64,000 nucleotides of DNA from Colwellia sp. BRX10-3 (GCF_014077505.1 NZ_JACGWA010000003.1:1-64000), one strand, 5' to 3'; counted from the stretch's first letter, positions 50,476 to 60,462 are shown. Made by a program: numbers and translations. Notes: generated by a model not told the origin, from the letters alone.

Positions 50476-51687
50476 ATGATGACTAATTCAGCTATATTTG
50501 AAAATTTGCTTAATCACTCACTACAACTACCATGTGGCGCAGTTATTAAAAATAGATTGGTAAAGTCAGCAATGTCAGATTCGCTTGCCGATGGTGAAGG
50601 TAATGCTACAAATGCTCAAGTTCGGCTTTATGAAAGATGGGCTGAGGGTGGAGTTGGGTTATCTATTATAGGAGAGGTGCAGGTAGACCACCGTTATCCT
50701 GAAAAACCAGGAAACTTAGTTTTAGAAAAGGGAATAGATCTAGATATGTTACGTACTTTAGCCTCACGGGCCTCAATTAATGGCGCTCATATATGGCCTC
50801 AGTTAGGTCATGCTGGAGGGTTGTCTCATTTACCCATAAGTAAACCCAAAGGGCCTTCCGCCCTCAATCTTGATAATTTTGAGTGTGCCGGAATGTCGGA
50901 TGTAGAAGTATCTCAGTTACCTGAAATATATGCTAAAGCAGCAATGATCGCGAAAGACGTTGGCTTCACAGGCATTCAAATCCATGCAGGTCATGGCTTT
51001 TTACTCAGTCAGTTTTTATCTCCACTATTCAATCATCGTCAAGATAAGTATGGTGGTTCTATAGTTGCACGATGCAAAATTATTGTGGAGATAATTGATA
51101 AGGTCAGAGATGCGGTTGGTGATTCATTTCCTATAGGAATTAAAATTAACTCAACAGATCAGCTGGAGGGTGGTTTAACACAAGAGGATGCGTTAGAAGT
51201 TATCCGCATTCTCGATAATACCTCGATTGACTTAATAGAATTAAGTGGGGGGTCTTATTTCCCAGGAGCAAAACCTAGTTCTGAAGGAGCTTCAAATGGG
51301 CCATATTTTATCGAATTTGCAGCAAAAGCAAGATGTCTAACGCTTATACCTTTAATGGTAACGGGAGGCTTTAAAACTTGCGATCAGGCTGTAGAATCAC
51401 TGGGAACTGGCGCTGTCGACTTTGTAGGTTTAGCGCGAGCATTAGTCATTAACCCAAACATTGCGAATGACTGGCTAACAGGCACAAATAATGAGCCTGA
51501 CTTCCCTAAATTCAAAGCGCCACCTTCTGGCGGAATAACGGCATGGTACACGATGCTTTTATCCGCAATTGGAAGTGATAACGATGGTGATTTCAACATT
51601 GAACTTTCATCCGCTATTCATCATTACGAGAGTCGTGATTATGCACGCTGTGCTCAATGGAAGGAAAAATTTTCGATTAACGAATAG
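50476..51687 (+). CDS. NADH:flavin oxidoreductase, Old Yellow Enzyme family
   Basis: A 403-residue FMN-dependent ene-reductase. The fold starts SLQLPCGAVIKNRLVKSAMSD. HAGHGFLLSQFLSPLFNHRQDKYGG is the characteristic active-site and FMN-phosphate region, and VTGGFKTCDQAVE plus VGLARALVINP are typical C-terminal strands. It reduces activated C=C bonds of enones using NAD(P)H. The start is ATG 50476 or 50479, after AAGAGGTA. It is divergent from the LysR gene, its probable regulator. Confidence 0.93.
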   Translation: MMTNSAIFENLLNHSLQLPCGAVIKNRLVKSAMSDSLADGEGNATNAQVRLYERWAEGGVGLSIIGEVQVDHRYPEKPGNLVLEKGIDLDMLRTLASRASINGAHIWPQLGHAGGLSHLPISKPKGPSALNLDNFECAGMSDVEVSQLPEIYAKAAMIAKDVGFTGIQIHAGHGFLLSQFLSPLFNHRQDKYGGSIVARCKIIVEIIDKVRDAVGDSFPIGIKINSTDQLEGGLTQEDALEVIRILDNTSIDLIELSGGSYFPGAKPSSEGASNGPYFIEFAAKARCLTLIPLMVTGGFKTCDQAVESLGTGAVDFVGLARALVINPNIANDWLTGTNNEPDFPKFKAPPSGGITAWYTMLLSAIGSDNDGDFNIELSSAIHHYESRDYARCAQWKEKFSINE

Positions 51688-52084
51688 CTAGCTATTAAGC
51701 ATTATTTAGACTAGTAATTATAAAATGAAAAAAGTCAGAGACATTTGTTATCTTCTTTTAAATAGGAAACTACAACGCCTTTGCTTAACAGAGGCGTTTT
51801 TATTTCGATAATAGTGGGCACATGTACATAGAATTAATATGTCGTTAATCGTTGTATTAACTTTTTATCGTAATAGCTGCCGTTATATAAGGTAAGGCTA
51901 GCGTCCGCTATCGTATCAAAGTGAACATAAAACGGGTTGGTTTTGACCAATGAATTAAGTCAGGTTTGTGCGCTAAGCGGAAATTAGCAGCTAGCTAATC
52001 CTAACGTCGCTTCAAGCCTCAAAGACGACTGTGGAATTTTGATTATCATAAATAAGAACGCCATCAACAGAATTAACGTTCATT
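51688..52084. other. 397-bp convergent gap with a terminator and repeat-like sequence
   Basis: Besides the terminator at 51774-51805, the region from about 51890 holds GC-richer sequence (GTCCGCT ... TTTGTGCGCTAAGCGGA) unlike its surroundings, similar in style to the repeat-like sequence near 46110. No ORF is convincing. Confidence 0.4.
51774..51805 (+). terminator. Terminator after the OYE gene
   Basis: AACGCCT 51774-51780 pairs with AGGCGTT 51792-51798, followed by TTTATTT. It lies 87 bp after the stop. Confidence 0.75.
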
Positions 52085-53734
52085 TTATATGCTAGCTATC
52101 TCGGATTCCCAAATAATATCACCGAGTAACTCACCATTTATTAATTGCATATACTTTTGTTCAATAGCGTTTCGTTTAATTTTTAACGTGGGTGTTAATA
52201 GCCCGTTATCTATATCCCATACCTCAGAACAAACGAGAATGTAATCTAATTTTTGGTGACTTTCCAATTTATTATTTACATCTGTTAATATGTTTTTTAA
52301 TCTTTCAACGGCCTCAGAATTTTCTTTTGAAATTGAATTATTTAACACCACGATTGCTACAGGTTGCTTTAAGCCTGATCCCATCACACAAACCTGATCT
52401 ATATCGGTATTGGCGCTTAGCATACTTTCAATCGGTACGGGCGTTACATATTTTCCTTTGCTCGTTTTAAATTTATCTTTTATTCGGCCGACAATTTTAA
52501 ATGCACCAGTGGCAGTATTTTCACCACAATCACCCGTGTGAAACCAACCATCGGTAAACGATTCTAAGGTGGTTTCAGTATCTCGATAATATTCACTAAA
52601 TACGGCATCACCTTTAATTAAAATTTCACCTTCTTCAGAAAGTTTCATCGTTACGCAACTAATTGGCTTACCAATTGTTCCTAAGTCCCTTTTGACAAAG
52701 GGTAGGTTAATACAAGACATGCTGGACGACTCTGACATGCCCCATGCTTCACTAATATTAATTCCTAATTTTTCATACCAATGTAATAAAGAAAGAGGTA
52801 TTGGAGCTGTACCTGAAGCAAAGTACCTTGCACATTCCAATCCTAATTTTGTTCTTATTTTTTTAGCTATAATTTTGTTAATAATTGGGATTGAGATTAA
52901 AAAGTTTAACTTTTTTTCAGGAATGTTTTTCAATATTTGGCTTTGGAATTTTGTCCATAGTCTTGGTACTGAACCAAAAACGGTTGGCTTACCGTAATTT
53001 AGGTCTTCAATAAACGTTTCAAGAGATTCAACAAAATAGATTTCATATCCTATGAAAAGTGATGACGCTTCTAAACTTCGCTCAACCACGTGCGCTAAAG
53101 GAAGATAAGACATTTGGCGATCATTCGACGTCATATTAAATTTTAATGCTGTGCTTTGTGCAGCCGACATCCAGTTTTTATAGGTTAATACAACACCCTT
53201 CGGCTCGCCCGTTGAACCAGACGTATAAAGTATGGTGGCGGTATCATCTATCGACGCTTGATGAACGTTTTCAATAGGCGGATATTTGCTTAACCAAGAC
53301 GTAAATGATTCTGTAGTTGAAGCGGTAGGGTAAGGAAAAGCTATACGCAGTACATCGCTATTAATTGCTGATTCGGCTGCGCTTGTGTCGTCTAATTTAC
53401 CTACGAATATGGCTTTCAAGTCTGCGTGTTTAATTACAAAGCTTATTGTGTTGTGGTGCGCAGTTGAAAAAATTGCTACAGGTATATAGCCAGCCATCAT
53501 TATCGCTAAATCGCTGATAATCCAATGGGCACAGTTTTTTGATAAAATACCTATTCGCGAACCTTTTTCATATCCCTGCGATTGTAAGCCCTTTGCAATA
53601 CAACGTGCTTGATGCTCTACCTCTGCCCAAGTGAACTTTTGCCAATGCCTTTCAATGGGTTGGTGCAAATAAACCTTGTCTGGATTATTTTTACTCTGCT
53701 TTAGTAAGTTTTGAACAGGAGTTGTATATGTCAT
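52085..53734 (-). CDS. AMP-binding acyl-CoA ligase
   Basis: A 549-residue adenylate-forming ligase of the long-chain acyl-CoA synthetase type. The P-loop-like motif LYTSGSTGEPKGV, the A5-type motif AWGMSESSS and the adenylate motif GWFHTGDCGE with KDKFKTSKGKYVTP (A8/A10 region) are intact. It activates a fatty or similar acid as acyl-AMP and transfers it to CoA. The start at ATG 53734 follows AAGGATA; GTG 53776 is less likely. It stands alone. Substrate unknown. Confidence 0.92.
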   Translation of the reverse strand: MTYTTPVQNLLKQSKNNPDKVYLHQPIERHWQKFTWAEVEHQARCIAKGLQSQGYEKGSRIGILSKNCAHWIISDLAIMMAGYIPVAIFSTAHHNTISFVIKHADLKAIFVGKLDDTSAAESAINSDVLRIAFPYPTASTTESFTSWLSKYPPIENVHQASIDDTATILYTSGSTGEPKGVVLTYKNWMSAAQSTALKFNMTSNDRQMSYLPLAHVVERSLEASSLFIGYEIYFVESLETFIEDLNYGKPTVFGSVPRLWTKFQSQILKNIPEKKLNFLISIPIINKIIAKKIRTKLGLECARYFASGTAPIPLSLLHWYEKLGINISEAWGMSESSSMSCINLPFVKRDLGTIGKPISCVTMKLSEEGEILIKGDAVFSEYYRDTETTLESFTDGWFHTGDCGENTATGAFKIVGRIKDKFKTSKGKYVTPVPIESMLSANTDIDQVCVMGSGLKQPVAIVVLNNSISKENSEAVERLKNILTDVNNKLESHQKLDYILVCSEVWDIDNGLLTPTLKIKRNAIEQKYMQLINGELLGDIIWESEIASI

Positions 53735-54272
53735 GGGTAGCACAATATCCTTATAGAAAGTTAGACCTGTTATCACGCTTGAGTATTGTTTAAATTAATA
53801 CTCATAGTTAATACGTGAGGTAGGAGCATCAAATGAGTGCATCAGCGTATAATTTATACAGGTTATTATATAATCATGAGTAAATCAGAATAGCTATTAA
53901 TTCAAGGTGTTTTACCGATAGGTTTATTCTTTACCTCGTTTGAAAAATGTATAAAAATAGGATTTTCACTCTTCAAAAGGGTTTATGAAATGATATTTTT
54001 CATGGCTTTTTAATATGAAATTTTCACCAAGCAGTCATCACATTTCAACTTAATGACTGATGGCAATGGTAGCTGAACATACTATTTATTGTGATAAATA
54101 CGTGTCTAAATTAGGTCGGCTTTCTCAATAAACTTGTCATAAGGAATAACCAAGGACTACGTCGTCTTTAAAGCTCAAAGTTACCGTTAATATAATCTCT
54201 TTGAATGTTAACTATGAGCCTGTTTTTCGTCTCACGTAGTGTGTACCAATTTAGAAGTATAGCTACCGATTT
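53735..54272. other. 538-bp gap without a convincing gene
   Basis: A/T-rich sequence with no ORF of protein-like character and no hairpin with a T run that I could find. The promoter of the acyl-CoA ligase lies in its left part. Confidence 0.4.
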
Positions 54273-54593
54273 CTATGATTGGTGCTTATCGGTTATTCTA
54301 AATAACTCGTCGATTACTCTTTGAGACTCGGGGTTCTTAACTAACTCCGATTTATAAAGAATAATCGCTTCTTTGATCGCATCGTTATCTGAATAAAATT
54401 TCCCTATTTTCATTATAAAACCAGTGGAGTAATTTTTACCTTCAATAAAGCCATCAAATTCAGAAATTAGCATATTGAAGGAATTGAAATCACCTTCATT
54501 TATCGACTGGTTCAGCAAATAATGGTTAGTTTCATAATGTATATCGGTACTAATCTGATAATTTAAATTTTCGAAGTTGAGGTTGGAAAGCAT
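54273..54593 (-). CDS. Small helical protein of unknown function
   Basis: A 106-residue acidic, mainly helical protein with no signal peptide. The sequence (FNMLISEFDGFIEGK, AIKEAIILYKSELVKNPES) is compatible with a TPR-like half, but no family is recognised. The ribosome-binding site is weak, so it could be a minor or decaying gene. It is isolated between the acyl-CoA ligase and the second subtilase. Confidence 0.5.
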   Translation of the reverse strand: MLSNLNFENLNYQISTDIHYETNHYLLNQSINEGDFNSFNMLISEFDGFIEGKNYSTGFIMKIGKFYSDNDAIKEAIILYKSELVKNPESQRVIDELFRITDKHQS

Positions 54594-54686
54594 ATGTAAC
54601 TTTAATTATTCCTACTGATAAAAAAACACGGATTGTAGAAAAATAGTTGGCTACAATATTGAAGTAACCGTTTTAAGTGACTGCCT

Positions 54687-54730
54687 CCCTAAAAATTAAA
54701 AAAGTCCTAACGAGTTAACGTTAGGACTTT
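54687..54730 (-). terminator. Terminator after the second subtilase
   Basis: AAAGTCCTAAC 54701-54711 pairs exactly with GTTAGGACTTT 54720-54730, and on the minus strand a long T run (TTTTTTAATTTTT) follows. It lies 28 bases beyond the subtilase stop; a strong rho-independent terminator. Confidence 0.9.
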
Positions 54731-54758
54731 ACTATAAGTTTTGTTAACTAACTAAAAA

Positions 54759-56045
54759 TTATAGATTATTTGCATCTAGAAAATCTTCTGTGTGCGGGTC
54801 GCCTGAAGTATTGCTAAAGCCATTTGTACTTTCAGCTGATTGTAATAAAGCAGCACGCGTATTTACAAAAGCACTGCCATTTGCTGCTTGTGGGTTGCTT
54901 GCTAAATAAAGAGCCGCCGCACCTGCAACATGTGGAGATGCCATAGACGTTCCACTCATTGTTGTTGTTCCACCGCCTTTACGAAGTGATAAAATGCTAC
55001 CACCTGGTGCCGCAATAGCTACCGGTGCAGAATTATTACTAGTCCAGCTTGCACTTTGAATCCCCCAGTTTGAGAAGCTATTCCAATCGTCGCCTTCTTT
55101 GGCTGAACTAACTGTTACTACAGTATCAGCGTAACCAGCAGGAGTGTAATTTTCAGCATTATCACTGTCGTTGCCAGCGGCAACAACTACAACAACACCA
55201 GCATTACGAGCATTACAAATCGCTTCATGATATGAATCAATACCAGTAAAACCATTATTAGTACAGGTACCTGTTACACTTCCGCCGCCACCAATAGACA
55301 TATTAACAACAGCGGCTTCGCCACGTGCTGTTACTTCAGATGTAACCCAATCAAGCGCAGCAATTGTACTTGAATTAGGACATGAGCCACGGCTTGAACA
55401 GATTTTACCAGCATGTAATGTAACACCTGGAGCCATACCGACAACATCTTGACTGTTATCAATTGCGCCTATCGTTCCACCAACATGAGTTCCGTGACCA
55501 TGATCGTCATCCCATGGTTGACTACAGTCTTTACCTTTACAGTTTTCAAAAGCCATACCGTTGCCAATATTGCCAGCTAAGTCTGCATGATCGGAATCAA
55601 GACCTGTATCTAGTACATAAACATGTACGCCAGCACCGTTATTACTATTGGAGTCTGCGCCAGTACGCGAAATGCCCCAAGGCATCACTTGTGGGGAAGG
55701 AGTACCGCCACCAGAACCAGGCTTTCCTTTGTTAATGCTTTTTTCACCATCAAATTCAACTGAGGCAACATTAGGATTATTACGCAAAGCGTTCAAACGA
55801 CCTTCAGTAACTGAAGCGGCAAAACCAAAAAATGCCGAGCCATATGAAAATTTAACTGCTCCTACGCCCATACCAGCAGCAATATTTTTGGCATTGCTTT
55901 TGTTTGACTCGTGACCAGACACTGCTAAGTTAGCATTCAACTTCACGATTACATCTAGCTTTGATGTTGGGTTACCCGCTTGAGCAGCTGTTGTACTCAA
56001 TGCTAATATTGTTGCTGCAGCAACATATTTTAATTTAAATTTCAT
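54759..56045 (-). CDS. Secreted subtilisin-like serine protease
   Basis: A 428-residue S8 endopeptidase with a signal peptide (ending AAQA), an I9-like propeptide (to about residue 115) and a catalytic domain without accessory modules. The triad is clear: Asp in VYVLDTGLDSDH, His in HGHGTHVGGTIG and Ser in SGTSMASPHVAG, with oxyanion Asn in VAAGNDSDN. Cysteines in FENCKGKDC and CSSRGSC suggest disulphides. It probably digests protein outside the cell, complementing the multidomain protease at 24446. A strong terminator follows. Confidence 0.95.
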   Translation of the reverse strand: MKFKLKYVAAATILALSTTAAQAGNPTSKLDVIVKLNANLAVSGHESNKSNAKNIAAGMGVGAVKFSYGSAFFGFAASVTEGRLNALRNNPNVASVEFDGEKSINKGKPGSGGGTPSPQVMPWGISRTGADSNSNNGAGVHVYVLDTGLDSDHADLAGNIGNGMAFENCKGKDCSQPWDDDHGHGTHVGGTIGAIDNSQDVVGMAPGVTLHAGKICSSRGSCPNSSTIAALDWVTSEVTARGEAAVVNMSIGGGGSVTGTCTNNGFTGIDSYHEAICNARNAGVVVVVAAGNDSDNAENYTPAGYADTVVTVSSAKEGDDWNSFSNWGIQSASWTSNNSAPVAIAAPGGSILSLRKGGGTTTMSGTSMASPHVAGAAALYLASNPQAANGSAFVNTRAALLQSAESTNGFSNTSGDPHTEDFLDANNL

Positions 56046-56767
56046 TATTTACCCTTCATTATTATTGTTTAGTTTAAACCGTTTGCAGTTACTTCTTAGC
56101 AAATCTACAATAAGGCTAAATTAGGATGGCTGGTAAAAATAGTAAAAAAGCGACCATTATTGATAATATAACGTCATAATAAAATAAAATTTAAATAGCA
56201 CTAACAAATAATAGAAGCTTAGTAGCCTTGGTTAATACTACTGGTTCTGCTACTGATTTACTGATCATTATAACTCGGTCCCATTAAGACATGACAATGG
56301 TGCAGGTATTGCTGAACATGTGATTAAGATGATTTCTGTACCCTTTTTACCACCAAGGAACAAGGTTCAAATTAGTTTGAGCCATCAAGTTGAGGCTCAT
56401 GAATAAATTGTCACGACTGAAAAACCTTAGCGTTCACTTTGTTAAGGTTTTGAGATACCAGCTAATGCACAAAACCTATCAACAACTCATCATCACATGG
56501 CAGATGTCTAAAAGCTTACAATGAGAAAACCGCAGGAATTTAATTCGGTGCTATGGGGATTACTTAATTCTCTTTTGCTCTGGATGGATGAAACGCTTTA
56601 TAGGTACTAATGTACGCAACGTAAGTAATTATCAAGCCACTCATAATAATTTATAAAACTGAATGTCTGCAAAGCGGATAAAGCCACAAAGATGAATAAG
56701 TCTGATTGAAGCTTCAGATGATTTTTCGTTGTAAACACTAAATTTTACCACAAAACAGAACCACCAC
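56046..56767. other. 722-bp gap with a decayed histidine-kinase fragment
   Basis: The central part holds a plus-strand open frame with HATPase-like motifs (56257-56406, separate entry) and a terminator-like hairpin just after it (56421-56431 with 56441-56451). The remainder has no ORF of protein-like character. Confidence 0.5.
56257..56406 (+). pseudogene. Decayed histidine-kinase ATPase fragment
   Basis: The plus-strand frame between TGA 56254-56256 and TAA 56404-56406 encodes DNGAGIAEHVIKMISVPFL, then ISLSHQVEAHE. This follows the HATPase order DNGxGI..PF..GLGLS..IVExH, with the GxGLGL part degenerate. There is no start codon or upstream phospho-acceptor. An approximate terminator hairpin (56421-56451) follows at the natural end of a gene. 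It looks like the remnant of a lost sensor kinase. Confidence 0.5.
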
Positions 56768-57694
56768 TTACGAACCAGGCTGAATTATAAGTAACTTTTG
56801 TTTCATAAAGTCGATAAAAACGCGATTTTTATTAGGTAGGTATTTACTTTGCACATACTGCAAACAAATATCACCTTGATAATTTCCTTGTAACTGCCAG
56901 TCCTCTAACAATGGAATGAGTTTCCCTGTTTCAATACCCTGTTGCGCGATATAATCTGGTAAAGAACCAACACCAAAGCCCTGTTCAATAGCATCTCGGC
57001 GCATTTCACTGTGATTAATTAGATATGACCCTGTCACTTGTACCGTAGTTTGTTGATTTTTATTACTAAATCGCCAACGACTATCAGCCATATTTTCGCC
57101 TAAGCATATGCATGCTAAATTTTTTAAATCATCGGGGTGTAATGGTAGCGTGTGTTTGGATAGAAAATCAGGGCTAGCACACACAACATGTTCAACATGG
57201 CCAAGTTTGACGTTTACCAAGGCTTCAATGGGGGTGTTATTAATATGAATCAAAAAATCTACACCGTCATGAATAGGATCTAAAATACGGTCGGATACCT
57301 TTAAATGCAACTGGATATCGGGATAGCATTTCAAAAACTCAACAAACAGTGGTCTTAATACTTTATTGGCTAGTGATTTTGGTGCCGCTACTCTCAATAA
57401 TCCACTAACTGTCGATGTTGCAGAGCGGCTAGCATTAACAGCTTGATCAGCAGATTCTACCATTTGCTTACAATAATTAAATGTTATTTTCCCTGACTCC
57501 GTTAATGCCAGTTGTCGTGTAGTTCGCTGTAATAATTTGATGCCTAATGCATCTTCTAATCGGCTAATTTGACGGCTCACTGCTGAAGGTGTGACCCCAA
57601 GTTTTTTTGCCGCCTTGCTAAAGTTTCCTTGCTCGACCACAGAAACAAAAATAGCCATATCAGATAATAAAGGGATTAATTTATTTGTGTCCAT
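56768..57694 (-). CDS. LysR-family regulator divergent from a LysE-type exporter
   Basis: A 308-residue regulator. N-terminal HTH: FSKAAKKLGVTPSAVSRQISRLE. The substrate-binding domain has normal length. ATG 57694 is preferred; an upstream TTG at 57715 would add seven residues, and AAAGGAC precedes the ATG. It is divergent from the LysE-family gene at 57808 (113 bp), likely its target; such pairs control amino-acid export. Confidence 0.92.
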   Translation of the reverse strand: MDTNKLIPLLSDMAIFVSVVEQGNFSKAAKKLGVTPSAVSRQISRLEDALGIKLLQRTTRQLALTESGKITFNYCKQMVESADQAVNASRSATSTVSGLLRVAAPKSLANKVLRPLFVEFLKCYPDIQLHLKVSDRILDPIHDGVDFLIHINNTPIEALVNVKLGHVEHVVCASPDFLSKHTLPLHPDDLKNLACICLGENMADSRWRFSNKNQQTTVQVTGSYLINHSEMRRDAIEQGFGVGSLPDYIAQQGIETGKLIPLLEDWQLQGNYQGDICLQYVQSKYLPNKNRVFIDFMKQKLLIIQPGS

Positions 57695-57807
57695 GAAGCA
57701 CAAGTCCTTTTCCAATTAAGTGTATTGTTTAAAATAGCTCATATATTAACATAGTTGCAGTGAATAAATGAGTTGCTGCGAGCATACTTAAAATTGTAGA
57801 GGTAAAT

Positions 57808-58449
57808 ATGGAATTGTTAATAAATACTTATATGGCAGAAATTATAGCGGTGAGCACAATTGCTATTTTTATGGCTATGTTACCCGGTGCTGATTTTGTG
57901 ATGGTGACGCGTACGAGCATCAACAATGGCCGTTTGGCAGGTTTATATATGAGCTTAGGTATGTGTTTATCTGTTTGTATTCATGCTAGCTATTCTATTG
58001 CCGGATTAGCAGTATTGATAGCAAATTCGCCATGGTTATTTTCAGCAATTAAATTTCTAGGAGCGGCTTATCTTATTTATATTGCTTGGCAGTTATTAAC
58101 AACACGCGAGAGTTTAAATAAAAATCAAAGTAACCCTACGACTCAAATGTCACCTTTTATGGCATTCCGTTTAGGCTTTACTTGCAATATATTAAACCCT
58201 AAAACATCTATTTTCTTCTTAAGTATTTTTACGCAAGTTGTGTCGATAGATACTCCGTTAATAATGCAAGTAAGTTATGGTTTGATCATTATGTTGGCAC
58301 ATTTTATTTGGTATGGCGGTGTGGTTTTATTGTTATCACATCCAAGTATATTGCCTCGTTTCAATCGACAAAAGAAAAAAGTTGATAAAGTATCAGGATT
58401 TGTATTGATGCTAATTGCTATAAAGCTCAGCTTAGTTAGTTCTGTTTAA
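57808..58449 (+). CDS. LysE/RhtB-family amino-acid exporter
   Basis: A 213-residue membrane protein with about six helices. MLPGADFVMVTRTSINNGRLAGL is the conserved LysE/RhtB segment near the start and GFTCNILNPKTSIFFLSIF the second. These proteins export amino acids or their analogues by proton motive force. The regulator gene is divergent at 56768-57694. Substrate unknown. AGAGGTAAAT precedes ATG 57808. Confidence 0.93.
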   Translation: MELLINTYMAEIIAVSTIAIFMAMLPGADFVMVTRTSINNGRLAGLYMSLGMCLSVCIHASYSIAGLAVLIANSPWLFSAIKFLGAAYLIYIAWQLLTTRESLNKNQSNPTTQMSPFMAFRLGFTCNILNPKTSIFFLSIFTQVVSIDTPLIMQVSYGLIIMLAHFIWYGGVVLLLSHPSILPRFNRQKKKVDKVSGFVLMLIAIKLSLVSSV

Positions 58450-58818
58450 GTAAAAATGGCTGATATGTTGATTGTGATAAGCCATTTATAACCGTTTTGT
58501 TCATTTTAAAGTCATGCTTTTGAAGTATTGTGTCTAACTGCTGTGTTGGCTTAGTTGTCTATCAGGGCAAAGGTAGCTCTACATCTTTTGAGCATTGAAA
58601 AGTCACAAAAATCAATTGATGCGAACGATCGCTGTGTCGGAGCTGTTAACCTTGATGAACGTCGCTAAAGCGTCAGTCATGGGCACAGACCAAGCTATAT
58701 TGAGATTAAATTTATCTCGCTTTGTGCCACAGAGCGAGATAAATTTAGCATTACTATTGCAACTTACCATCATCAAGATTCACCTGCATAAGGGCAACTT
58801 TGAATACGTAATAGTAAA
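58450..58818. other. 369-bp convergent gap with a long hairpin
   Basis: A perfect 15-bp hairpin lies at 58707-58747 (separate entry). A minus-strand open stretch around 58618-58730 translates to protein-like sequence (MTDALATFIKVNSSD), but its ends are not gene-like; a decayed fragment is possible. Confidence 0.4.
58707..58747. repeat. Perfect 15-bp hairpin
   Basis: TAAATTTATCTCGCT 58707-58721 pairs exactly with 58733-58747 across an 11-base loop. It lies about 70 bp beyond the stop of the minus-strand DUF885-like gene. The following sequence is not T-rich on either strand, so the role may be termination, RNA stability or a mobile-element relic. Confidence 0.65.
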
Positions 58819-60462
58819 TTACAGTTGCTCTTTTGCAACAGCCTCAACTTCCGCTAGAAAAGCGGGTTTATTGTTGGTCATTTCCCACATTCCTAAAGTG
58901 ATTGGTATTCCTCCTATGCTATTCAATTCGTCAAAGAATTGCTTAAAAGCAAAGCTGCGACCCTGTTCCTCGACTAACTTTGCTTTTTGCGCTATTGCAG
59001 TATCTAGCAAAGCTTTACCCGTAACATAACTGGTACCATAACCCGGTTGACGTAGATAAAGATGTTGTTCAAAAATAAGTAATTCAGGTTCTGTTTTCAT
59101 CCATCCTCTAGGGGTGTAGTTCATATGGATTTTACCTGCCTGTTCCATCGTCATTTGATTGGCGTGAGCGTACAGTGAACCAAGCCCTCGAGCTGCTCTC
59201 TGAGCAAGCATAATCCAAACAATTTCCCGTGTTCTGGGATTGTGATCATACAAACCAGCATGCATAAATATTTCCTCCACAGCAGTGGCAGTGCCTTCGT
59301 TACGCGTATCGAATATATTATACAGCAGGGCATTTTTTCTCATGGTTCTTGGATTAGGTTCGTTTTCAATTATAGCTAGCTCAAACCAGTGATAAAAATG
59401 CGAATACAAGGGGGTTGGATCAAGGTGGCTGCCGATGTAGAAAAAGTTTCGTGTTGCTTCGGGCACAAAGTTACCTAAGCGTTCGTAAAGGGCAGGTGCA
59501 AAGTAATCAGCTACTGTTAGGATATTTTTTTCATGCAAAAATTTAAGAAAAAACGCAGCTGAACGATTTGCTAATAGATCATACTCTGCAGAATTTTTGA
59601 CCGGCTTCAAAGGGGGGAGGTCTTTATTTCTTTGTTCCTCTAACTTTAATGAAGACCAAGCCCTATCAAGCTCACGGCGTAAAAGTCTTTCTTCATCTTT
59701 CCATGTCATAGGCAATAAATGTACGTGCTTTTGATACCAACTATACTGGGCCATTCCAAGTCCTGAAGGCCCGGTTTTATCTGTACTTTGCTGCTGTAAC
59801 CAAACAACGAATTGGCGGGTTGATTGCAGTGCTTCTTTATGCTCTTTTATGAGCCGAGCATTATTCGTACTATCAATTTGTGGCTGAAGAGTTAACAGTG
59901 ATTTGTGCTGCTCTTGAATATCACGTATACCCGCTATCCAGAGTTCTTTGGCGTTGCCTGTTAAGTTCTCTTTAGCTTGAATATGAAAAGGCTTTATGCG
60001 AGATAGGTCGTTGCTAAGCCTATTCTGCTCGCTTGCAGTCAGTGGAAATGAATAGCTCCATAGTTCAGTAACATAATGGGGAGTAGGTCCCTCGTGAGCA
60101 GGCACATCACTTTTATATGTCCATACCTGCTTGTAAAACGCTGGGTCTCTTTGCCATGGTTTTAGCACTGTCTCATTAAATTCATAGCCATTAAGTTCTG
60201 CTAACATTACAAACCAGTCGACTTGTTGTGCAACGGTCCATGCTGATTTATCAAAGGCTAATAATTGCTGTTTAAATTGCGCCCATTTTACATGACGTTT
60301 TTCGAAAGTATTTTTACGATAGTCAGGTGCAAGCTCGTGCAACGGCGCTACCTCAAAAGTACGCCACTGAATAAAAAGCGTCTCTAATTGGCTAAAATCT
60401 GCAGATGATTTTACGCCAAACGAAAAAAATAATAGTGCTATTACTATATATTTCATTGTCAT
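58819..60462 (-). CDS. Exported DUF885-like protein with atypical metal site
   Basis: A 547-residue protein with a signal peptide (residues 1-21). The second half resembles DUF885 (a metallopeptidase-like helical family): NEGTATAVEEIFMHAGLYD matches the EGxAxYxE segment and RQPGYGTSYVTGKALL the PGQAxxYxxG segment. The usual HExxPGHH stretch is not recognisable; HFYHWFELAIIE may take its place. It may therefore be an inactive or altered member. Function unknown, probably periplasmic. Length is close to other DUF885 proteins. The family call is moderate. Confidence 0.65.
   Translation of the reverse strand: MTMKYIVIALLFFSFGVKSSADFSQLETLFIQWRTFEVAPLHELAPDYRKNTFEKRHVKWAQFKQQLLAFDKSAWTVAQQVDWFVMLAELNGYEFNETVLKPWQRDPAFYKQVWTYKSDVPAHEGPTPHYVTELWSYSFPLTASEQNRLSNDLSRIKPFHIQAKENLTGNAKELWIAGIRDIQEQHKSLLTLQPQIDSTNNARLIKEHKEALQSTRQFVVWLQQQSTDKTGPSGLGMAQYSWYQKHVHLLPMTWKDEERLLRRELDRAWSSLKLEEQRNKDLPPLKPVKNSAEYDLLANRSAAFFLKFLHEKNILTVADYFAPALYERLGNFVPEATRNFFYIGSHLDPTPLYSHFYHWFELAIIENEPNPRTMRKNALLYNIFDTRNEGTATAVEEIFMHAGLYDHNPRTREIVWIMLAQRAARGLGSLYAHANQMTMEQAGKIHMNYTPRGWMKTEPELLIFEQHLYLRQPGYGTSYVTGKALLDTAIAQKAKLVEEQGRSFAFKQFFDELNSIGGIPITLGMWEMTNNKPAFLAEVEAVAKEQL

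Noticed and set aside
58595-59029. A 144-codon plus-strand open frame
   Set aside because: Its right half is antisense to the well-supported DUF885-like gene and its left part crosses a 15-bp hairpin; no ribosome-binding site precedes it.
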